The position numbers and the translations under genes are program-made. From Lachnospiraceae bacterium (lineage in GTDB: Bacteria > Bacillota > Clostridia > Lachnospirales > Lachnospiraceae), in the NCBI GenBank assembly GCA_017546025.1, contig JAFYYS010000014.1:99532-163531 (forward strand): a stretch of 64,000 nt of DNA, written 5' to 3'. Positions 58,174 through 64,000 of the stretch are shown piece after piece. The notes under the pieces were generated by a model. The model saw only the letters and a program-made list of their open reading frames with translations, was not told where the DNA came from and did not search any database. Positions within the stretch are counted from its first letter, which is position 1; the number at the start of each line of letters is the position of its first letter.

Positions 58174-59615
58174 GGCGTAATCTCCTCCTTTTTGCGCGTT
58201 GCGATAACGGGCAGCGTAATGACAAACTTCGAGCCCTTGTCAAGCTTGCTGGTAACCTTGATGTCACCGTCATGCGCCTTAATGATTTCATAGGCAATCG
58301 AAAGCCCGAGTCCGCTTCCGCCGGTCTGTCTGGAACGCGCTTTGTCAACGCGGTAAAACTTCTCAAACAGATGCGGGATTGCTTCCTCCGGAATGCCGAT
58401 GCCGGTATCCCGAATCGTAATGGTACAGTTGTTCCAGTCGGCATCCACCGTTACCCGGACAGAACCGTTCTTTTTGTTGTATTTAACCGAGTTTTCGAGG
58501 ATGTTCGTGAGTGCCACGATGACACTGCTCTCGTCCACATCGGCATAAACATCACGCTGGTTCTCGAAGACAACCTCGATGTTCTGCTCTTCGGCAAGCG
58601 GCAGGATTCTCTTTATGATCACTTCAACCAGACCGTTGATATGCGTTTTCTGCGTCTTCAGACTGGTTGCTCTTCCTTCAAGCTTCACCAATGTCAGAAG
58701 GTCGGAAATGATCAGATTCTCGCGGTCGATTTCCGCATTGATATCGGTCAGGAATTCACGATAAACCTCCTCCGGCTGATGCTCCTGAGAAAGCAGGGAA
58801 TCGGCCAGAACCTTCATCGAGGACATGGGAGTTTTCAATTCATGGGACACGTTGGAAACAAAAGCCTGACGGGACTCGTCGACGGAATTCAGTTTTGAGA
58901 TCATGCGATTGGCATTGTCCCTGATATCGCGAATCTCCGTATACATGGCAGCCACTTCAAGCGGATTGTTCCGGTCTGTTGCAGAAAGCCTCAGCATGGC
59001 ATTGCTGATTTCGGCAAGAGGTGCAGAAAACCGTTTTGAGAAATAGATGCCGAAGCCGACAAGGAACACGAAAAAGATGACGAGAAATGATATGATTCTC
59101 GTCCGAAGCTCGGAAACCTGTTGCAGCTGTTTTTCTTCGGAAAAGGAATAAATCAAAGCGCCGAAAACCGCTCCGCCCTGCCCGTTTCGTACGGGAACGC
59201 CCAAAAGACAGATTCCGTCTTCGTTGATACTGCTGTTGCTCTGCCCCATGACTGCGGAAACGGCGGCGTCGATGATCAGATATGTGCCCTCAAGCTCATG
59301 CGCCGTATCAAATACAACCTTTAAAGAATCGTCACAAACCAAAGCCCTGCCCTGATAGATAAGGGCAAGACTGCTCAGTTCACGGCTGATCATGGGTTCT
59401 TCGGGATTGCTTAAGAAGCCTTCCATTCCGATTCTTTCGGCCAGCTTACCGGAATACTCGGTAAGCAGATGGCGGGAACTGGAATCAAGAATCTCTTCCC
59501 TGCCCGACATATATAAACCGACGGACATGCTGACAGCACCGGCGGCTCCGGCAAGAAAGAACAAAAGAAAAAAGATAAAACGAATGCTCGTTAAACGTTT
59601 CAGGTTATTATTCAT
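58170..59615 (-). CDS. Sensor histidine kinase
   Basis: 481 residues from ATG 59615, which overlaps the regulator's 3' end by 8 bases; a longer frame lies within that gene. Two membrane segments (about 12-34 and 166-186) flank an extracytoplasmic sensor of about 130 residues. HAMP follows, then HisKA with the phospho-acceptor His near 258 (VSNVSHELKTPM), and HATPase boxes N (NILENSVKYNKK), G1 (DTGIGIPEEAIPHLFEKFYR) and G2 (GGSGLGLSIA). The signal is unknown. No ribosome site is seen before the ATG, so translation is probably coupled to the regulator. Confidence 0.94.
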   Translation of the reverse strand: MNNNLKRLTSIRFIFFLLFFLAGAAGAVSMSVGLYMSGREEILDSSSRHLLTEYSGKLAERIGMEGFLSNPEEPMISRELSSLALIYQGRALVCDDSLKVVFDTAHELEGTYLIIDAAVSAVMGQSNSSINEDGICLLGVPVRNGQGGAVFGALIYSFSEEKQLQQVSELRTRIISFLVIFFVFLVGFGIYFSKRFSAPLAEISNAMLRLSATDRNNPLEVAAMYTEIRDIRDNANRMISKLNSVDESRQAFVSNVSHELKTPMSSMKVLADSLLSQEHQPEEVYREFLTDINAEIDRENLIISDLLTLVKLEGRATSLKTQKTHINGLVEVIIKRILPLAEEQNIEVVFENQRDVYADVDESSVIVALTNILENSVKYNKKNGSVRVTVDADWNNCTITIRDTGIGIPEEAIPHLFEKFYRVDKARSRQTGGSGLGLSIAYEIIKAHDGDIKVTSKLDKGSKFVITLPVIATRKKEEITP

Positions 59616-60303
59616 GGTCGTTAAAGTAGTAACCGGCGCCCCACTTCGTATGCACATACTGAGGCTCACCGGGATCCTTTTCAATCTTCTCCCGAAGTCT
59701 TCTGATATGTACGTCAACGGTACGGACGTCGCCTACAAAATCATATCCCCAAACAATATTCATCAGACTCTCGCGGCTGTAAACCTTGTTCACATGCGTC
59801 GCTAAAAGCTCCAGCAAATCATATTCCTTCGCAGTAAGGCGGATTTCCTTTCCGCCGATATAAAGACGTCTGCTGTCGCAATCCAGAACAAAATCTCCGA
59901 GGCTGACGGTTTTCGCTGCCGGTTCTTCGGTTTCGCCGGATCCGGTTCTTCTGAAAACGGCCTTCATGCGGGCCTTTACCTCAAGAATGTTGAACGGTTT
60001 CGTGATATAATCGTCGGCACCGTATTCGAGTCCGAGAATCTTGTCCATATCGTCTGATTTGGCAGTCAGCATGATGATCGGAACCATTGAGAATTCTCGG
60101 ACCTGCTGGCAAACCTCATAGCCGTTCATCTTCGGGAGCATAACATCCAGAAATACGATATCATAACTGCCCTCGCGAATCATACGCAGTGCTTCTTCTC
60201 CGTCATAGGCAGCATCCACCTTGAAACCGTCCTGTTCCAAGCTGAACTTAATGCCTTTTACAATCAGCTTCTCATCATCGACAACCAGTACTTTACGTTC
60301 CAT
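59608..60303 (-). CDS. OmpR/PhoB-family response regulator
   Basis: 231 residues. The receiver domain has the acidic pair D9/D10, phospho-acceptor Asp53 (IVFLDVMLPK), Thr in MLTAKSD and Lys in YITKPF. The winged-helix effector domain (about 130-228) has LTAKEYDLLELLATHVNKVYSRESLMNIVWGYDFVGDVRTVDVHIRRLREKIE. It pairs with the kinase encoded downstream. It starts 15 bases after comEA, so the system shares the competence transcript. Confidence 0.95.
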   Translation of the reverse strand: MERKVLVVDDEKLIVKGIKFSLEQDGFKVDAAYDGEEALRMIREGSYDIVFLDVMLPKMNGYEVCQQVREFSMVPIIMLTAKSDDMDKILGLEYGADDYITKPFNILEVKARMKAVFRRTGSGETEEPAAKTVSLGDFVLDCDSRRLYIGGKEIRLTAKEYDLLELLATHVNKVYSRESLMNIVWGYDFVGDVRTVDVHIRRLREKIEKDPGEPQYVHTKWGAGYYFNDHE

Positions 60304-60318
60304 AGACCCCTCGCATGT

Positions 60319-60942
60319 TCACCGTACGCATATCTTATCGCGAATGCTCTGGTACAGAGACTCTTTAATTCCGGAAATATTCATCAGTTCTTCCGTTGTT
60401 TGAAATCTTCCGACCGTCTTCCGGTAGGAAATAATATCATCCGCTTTCTTCTGCCCGATTCCGGGAAGCTTCACCAGTGCTTCCTCCGTCGCGGCGTTTA
60501 AATCAAGCCTTCCGGAAGCATCATACATATTGTCGGAAGCAAGGTGCTCCTGAATTTCCTCTCCGACCTTCGGCACATAAATCCGCTGTCCGTCATATAC
60601 CTTTTCGGCAAGGTTCCAATACGTCGTATCGGCCTCCTCCGAAAACCCTCCGGCCGCTTCCACGGCCTCGAAAATACGGGCATCCTTACTCAGGTAGCAG
60701 ATTCCTTCTTCCCGAACTTCGCCGCAAACGAAGACGCAATATTTTTGATCTTCAGCCCGAGAATCACCAGTCCCGTCACCTTCACCAAAAGTCTCCACAG
60801 CCGCTTCCATACGGACGGCTTCTTCGTCTTCTCTTTGGCCATGATACTTTGCCTCCTCATGATATCTGCCGTACAGAAAAAATGTTCCGGAAATCGCAAG
60901 AATGATTCCGGTTCCGGCAGAAATCAGAATATGTTTCTTCAT
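60319..60942 (-). CDS. comEA: ComEA-type DNA receptor
   Basis: 207 residues. One membrane anchor (about 6-24), a charged linker, an SLBB domain (YCVFVCGEVREEGICYLSKDARIFEAVEAAGGF, about 68-125) and a C-terminal double helix-hairpin-helix (RLDLNAATEEALVKLPGIGQKKADDIISYRK, about 143-205) that binds DNA. It captures incoming DNA at the membrane for ComEC. The site GAAGGAGG lies before the ATG. It heads an operon with the two-component genes, the GerMN lipoprotein and comEC. Confidence 0.94.
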   Translation of the reverse strand: MKKHILISAGTGIILAISGTFFLYGRYHEEAKYHGQREDEEAVRMEAAVETFGEGDGTGDSRAEDQKYCVFVCGEVREEGICYLSKDARIFEAVEAAGGFSEEADTTYWNLAEKVYDGQRIYVPKVGEEIQEHLASDNMYDASGRLDLNAATEEALVKLPGIGQKKADDIISYRKTVGRFQTTEELMNISGIKESLYQSIRDKICVR

Positions 60943-60983
60943 GGGTATCCTCCTTCACGGGAATACCCGCCCTCACAAAAAAC

Positions 60984-61012
60984 ATTGTACCTTACATTTT
61001 CCTATTTCACAA
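60984..61012 (-). promoter_or_regulatory. Promoter of the comEA-comEC operon
   Basis: On the - strand: TTGTGA (61012-61007), 17-base spacer, TACAAT (60989-60984). Confidence 0.65.
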
Positions 61013-61022
61013 GAGAAAAATG

Positions 61023-61048
61023 AAAAACGGCCGGTGATTCACCGGCCG
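61023..61048 (-). terminator. Terminator after argD
   Basis: On the - strand: stem CGGCCGGTG / CACCGGCCG (9 bp, perfect), loop AAT, then five T. Confidence 0.92.
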
Positions 61049-61059
61049 AAATTTCGGGT

Positions 61060-62250
61060 TCATGCTTTGCTTAAAGCGTTTCTCAAACAGGTTATCATTT
61101 CGTCTACATGACAGGGCTTTGCAATGAGCGGCGGAACAAACCGGATGACATCGGTTCCCGCGGAAATCAGAATGCAGCCCTGACTGATGACCTCTTTTAC
61201 AACAGGTCCTACCGGTACGGAAAGCACAAGTCCCTGCATGAGGCCGAGTCCTCTGTGGTCCGATACGACATTCGGGAAGTCTTTCTTTACTGCCTCAAGA
61301 GCATCCCAAAGATAAGCGCCTGTCTCCTTTACGTTCGTAAGGATATCGGTGTCCTTAAACATGCCGAAAACGGTTTCAACGGCTTTCGTCACGAACGGAT
61401 TGCCGCCATATGTAGAGCCGTGGTCGCCGGGCACCATTGCGGCAAATGCTTCCTTACAGGCGAAGCAGCCGACCGGAACACCGCAGCCGAGTGCCTTTGC
61501 ACTCGTCAGAATATCAGGCTCAATGCCGTACTGCTGATAAGCGAACATCGTGCCGGTACGTCCCATGCCGCACTGAATCTCATCAAGAATCAGACAAATG
61601 TCATGCTCCGTGCAGAACTTCCGGATCTTCTTCATAAACTCCGGGTCAGCAGGATAGATTCCGCCCTCACCCTGAACCGTCTCCATAATGATGGCACAGG
61701 TCTTCTCATCGGCCTTCGAAACGACATCGTCATAGTCATTAAACGTGGCAAATGTGACCCCGCCCACGAGCGGTTCAAACGGCTCGCGGTAAGCCTTCTT
61801 GCCGGTTACCGAAACCGCGCCCATCGTCCTTCCGTGGAACGAATGGTCCATGGCAATGATGTTGCTGCCCGATACGCCGTGCTTGTTGTAATAATACTTT
61901 CTCGCAAGCTTTAAAGCGCCTTCAATCGCCTCTGCGCCGCTGTTCGTAAAGAATACGCGGTCCATTCCGGAAGCCTCGCAAAACAGCTTTGCCGCAACGA
62001 CAGAGGGCTCGTTATAGTAAAGGTTCGACGTATGAACCAGCTTGTCAATCTGTGCCTTTAAAGCATCATTATAGGTTTTGTTTCCGTACCCGAAGGCGAA
62101 AACGGCAATGCCGGCGGCAAAGTCCAGATACTTCGTTCCGTCGGTTTCGTAAAGATACATGCCGTCGCCGTGGTCAAGTACCATCGGGAACCGGTTATAG
62201 GTATGCAGAAGGTGGGCTTCACCCTGTGCAATGGCTTCCTGTTTATTCAT
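61060..62250 (-). CDS. argD: Acetylornithine aminotransferase
   Basis: 396 residues, class III PLP aminotransferase. Motifs: NSGAEAIEGALKLARKY, SFHGRTMGAVSVTG, LILDEIQCGMGRTG, the PLP lysine in LTSAKALGCGVPVG near 245, and GSTYGGNPFVTKA. It converts N-acetylglutamate semialdehyde and glutamate to N-acetylornithine. It is the third gene of argJ-argB-argD, 10 bases after argB. Confidence 0.96.
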   Translation of the reverse strand: MNKQEAIAQGEAHLLHTYNRFPMVLDHGDGMYLYETDGTKYLDFAAGIAVFAFGYGNKTYNDALKAQIDKLVHTSNLYYNEPSVVAAKLFCEASGMDRVFFTNSGAEAIEGALKLARKYYYNKHGVSGSNIIAMDHSFHGRTMGAVSVTGKKAYREPFEPLVGGVTFATFNDYDDVVSKADEKTCAIIMETVQGEGGIYPADPEFMKKIRKFCTEHDICLILDEIQCGMGRTGTMFAYQQYGIEPDILTSAKALGCGVPVGCFACKEAFAAMVPGDHGSTYGGNPFVTKAVETVFGMFKDTDILTNVKETGAYLWDALEAVKKDFPNVVSDHRGLGLMQGLVLSVPVGPVVKEVISQGCILISAGTDVIRFVPPLIAKPCHVDEMITCLRNALSKA

Positions 62251-62260
62251 AAAAGACTCC

Positions 62261-63139
62261 TTATTCGCTTACGATTGCGGTTCCGACACCTTTCTCGGTG
62301 AAGAACTCAAGAAGCAGGCAGTGTGCCTTGCGGCCATCGAGAATATGCACTCTGCTTACACCGCTCTTAACTGCATCAATGCAGTTCTGCAGCTTCGGAA
62401 GCATTCCGCCGCCGATGAAGCCGTCCGTAATCATCTGCTCGGCTTCCGCAAGGGTCAGAACGGAAAGCAAAGTAGACGGATCCTTCGGATCCTTGCATAC
62501 GCCTTCAATATCCGTAAGGAACGCAAGCTTCTCCGCACCGAGCGCCTCTGCAATCGAGCATGCGGCATCATCAGCATTGATGTTATAAGCCTGGTACGTT
62601 TCATCCATGCCAATCGGGGCAATGACCGGAACGTAACCGTTTTCAATCAGTGTATCGATGATCTTCGTATCTACATTCGTAATGTTTCCGACAAATCCGA
62701 TGTCCTTGCCGTCAACTAGCTTCTTCTCCACGCGGAGCATTCCGCCGTCCTTACCGGTCAGGCCGACCGCCTTCACGCCGTTCTCCTCGAGGAACTGCAC
62801 AAGGCTCTTATTCACTCTGTTCAGAACCATCTCGGCTACATTCATCGTGTCGGCATCGGTAACACGCAGGCCGTTTATGAATTCGGGCTCCTTCCCCATC
62901 ATCGTAACCCACTTGGAAATTTCCTTGCCGCCGCCGTGAACGATAACCGGATGCATGCCGACAAGCTTTAAAAGAGCTACGTCCTGAATCACATTTTTCT
63001 TCAGGTCTTCGTCAAGCATGGCGCTTCCGCCGTATTTGACAACGACAATCTTGTTATAAAACTGTCTGATGTAAGGCAGTGCCTCAATCAGTGTTTCTGC
63101 TTTTCCAATCGCAATGTTTACATTTTTCTCAGAACTCAT
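62261..63139 (-). CDS. argB: Acetylglutamate kinase
   Basis: 292 residues. Amino acid kinase fold: VVKYGGSAM near the N-terminus, [50 protein letters not shown], and [27 protein letters not shown]. It phosphorylates N-acetylglutamate. The N-terminal helix of about 20 residues before the first strand fits the arginine-sensitive hexameric type, so feedback inhibition is possible. It follows argJ by 21 bases. Confidence 0.96.
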   Translation of the reverse strand: MSSEKNVNIAIGKAETLIEALPYIRQFYNKIVVVKYGGSAMLDEDLKKNVIQDVALLKLVGMHPVIVHGGGKEISKWVTMMGKEPEFINGLRVTDADTMNVAEMVLNRVNKSLVQFLEENGVKAVGLTGKDGGMLRVEKKLVDGKDIGFVGNITNVDTKIIDTLIENGYVPVIAPIGMDETYQAYNINADDAACSIAEALGAEKLAFLTDIEGVCKDPKDPSTLLSVLTLAEAEQMITDGFIGGGMLPKLQNCIDAVKSGVSRVHILDGRKAHCLLLEFFTEKGVGTAIVSE

Positions 63140-63160
63140 GTCTTTCTCCTCGTATCCTCT

Positions 63161-64000
63161 TTATGAACGGTAATCTCCGTTAATCTTTACATAATCATAG
63201 GTCAGATCGCAGCCCCACGCCGTTGCGCGCTCATAACCGTCATGCAGGTCCACAATATACTTTACGCGATCCTGCGAAAGCATTTCCGTTGCCTTCTCCT
63301 CCGAATAGTCAATCGCCATGCCGTTCTTCACGATGTCAAGGAAATCATCCTCATGCTGAATCGTGATGTCGACCTTTTCGGGATCAAACTTGGCGCCCGA
63401 GTATCCGAGTGCGCAAAGAACACGGCCCCAGTTGGCATCGCTTCCGAAGAAGGCAGCCTTCACAAGGTTCGAGGAAATGACGGATTTCGCAAGAATTCTC
63501 GCATCCTCTCTCGTTGCCGCATGGAACACCTTACAGGTCAGAAGCTTCGTAGCGCCCTCGCCGTCGTGTGCCATCTTCTTCGCAAGATCCTTACATACAA
63601 GGAACAGCGCCTTGGCAAATTCGTCGTAATCGGAACCCTTCTTATCAATCTTCTTGTTGCCGGCCTTACCGTTAGCAAGAACGATGAACGTGTCATTTGT
63701 CGAAGTATCACGGTCTACGGAAATCATATTGAAGGTATCACGAACCGCATCGCTGACCGCTTCCTGTAAAAGTGCTTCGTCGATGTTGACGTCGGTCGTT
63801 ACAACACTGAGCATGGTTGCCATGTTCGGATGAATCATGCCGGATCCCTTGCTCATGCCGCCGAGCAATACTCTCGTCTCCCCGACAAACAGCTCGCAGG
63901 CAACCGTCTTGCTGACCGTATCGGTTGTCATGATGGCTTCCGCAGCATCCTTGCCGCCTTCTTCCGTGTCGGCAAGTGCGTTTACAGCTTCCTTAATGCC
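63161..64000 (-). CDS. argJ: Bifunctional ornithine acetyltransferase/N-acetylglutamate synthase ArgJ (5' end outside window)
   Basis: 280 residues are visible; the frame is open to the window edge, so the N-terminal part (about 120-130 residues) is missing. ArgJ moves the acetyl group from N-acetylornithine to glutamate and can also use acetyl-CoA. The self-cleavage site is present as PNMATML, where the Thr becomes the N-terminal nucleophile of the beta chain; AAEAIMTTDT and DRDTSTNDTF are also family motifs, and the gene ends YDYVKINGDYRS. With argB and argD it forms the cyclic acetyl pathway of ornithine synthesis; argC probably lies upstream. Confidence 0.95.
   Translation of the reverse strand, partial: GIKEAVNALADTEEGGKDAAEAIMTTDTVSKTVACELFVGETRVLLGGMSKGSGMIHPNMATMLSVVTTDVNIDEALLQEAVSDAVRDTFNMISVDRDTSTNDTFIVLANGKAGNKKIDKKGSDYDEFAKALFLVCKDLAKKMAHDGEGATKLLTCKVFHAATREDARILAKSVISSNLVKAAFFGSDANWGRVLCALGYSGAKFDPEKVDITIQHEDDFLDIVKNGMAIDYSEEKATEMLSQDRVKYIVDLHDGYERATAWGCDLTYDYVKINGDYRS

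Noticed and set aside
1..64000. Search for tRNA, rRNA, insertion sequences, prophage or defence genes
   Set aside because: None was seen. The SNF2 protein and the AAA_14-like protein were considered as defence genes but have no nuclease or other defence partner next to them.

Overview
The window reads as a chromosomal segment of a low-to-moderate GC Firmicute of the class Clostridia, most like Lachnospiraceae. The support is gene order (mreBCD-mrdA-minC-rodA, yggS-sepF-divIVA-lspA-rluD, radical SAM pair-rng-rplU-prp-rpmA-obg-yhbY-rsfS), an L27 with a cleavable N-terminal extension plus its Prp protease, a LexA with Gram-positive style CGAAC...GTTCG boxes, AGGAGG ribosome sites and several TTG starts. 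I see no tRNA, rRNA, insertion sequence, prophage or CRISPR array. It is mostly core genome, and species cannot be named from this alone.

Region 1 (1-22.1 kb) is entirely on the + strand. It holds the 3' part of mutL, miaA, a PLP lyase of the YnbB type and radC. Next comes a cell-elongation operon: mreB, mreC, mreD, an unusually long PBP2, minC with no minD or minE beside it, rodA and a lipoprotein D,D-carboxypeptidase. A small P-loop protein with its own promoter and terminator follows. The division cluster is an HlyD-like protein, yggS, sepF, divIVA and lspA, followed by rluD, an AAA_14-like ATPase, a BlaI/MecI-type regulator and a tyrosine recombinase.

Region 2 (22.2-38.7 kb) is mostly on the - strand. 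It holds a MoxR / DUF58 / transglutaminase operon, a + strand PP-loop thiolation enzyme, and the SOS pair lexA and a divergent YneA-like LysM protein with four LexA-type boxes between them. A membrane protein with an Ala/Glu helical tail follows. The ribosome assembly cluster (rsfS, yhbY, obg, rpmA, prp, rplU with an L21-type leader) comes next, then two unknown membrane proteins, an RNase E/G and a B12-binding radical SAM pair.

Region 3 (38.8-64 kb) starts with two + strand zinc-ribbon proteins driven by matching promoters. The rest is on the - strand: a SWIM/SNF2 helicase; scpA-scpB with a phosphoesterase; pyrimidine-nucleoside phosphorylase; proC with an aminotransferase; RNase Y; holA, pssA; then comEA, a two-component system, a GerMN lipoprotein and comEC as one operon; and argJ-argB-argD, with argJ cut by the window edge.

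The points most worth a second look are: a 36-bp inverted repeat directly upstream of the Xer-type recombinase, at the place where gene orientation flips from + to - (possible dif-like site or terminus); the two-component system and GerMN gene enclosed between comEA and comEC; the zinc-ribbon pair; and the solitary minC with a PBP2 carrying a large insertion.
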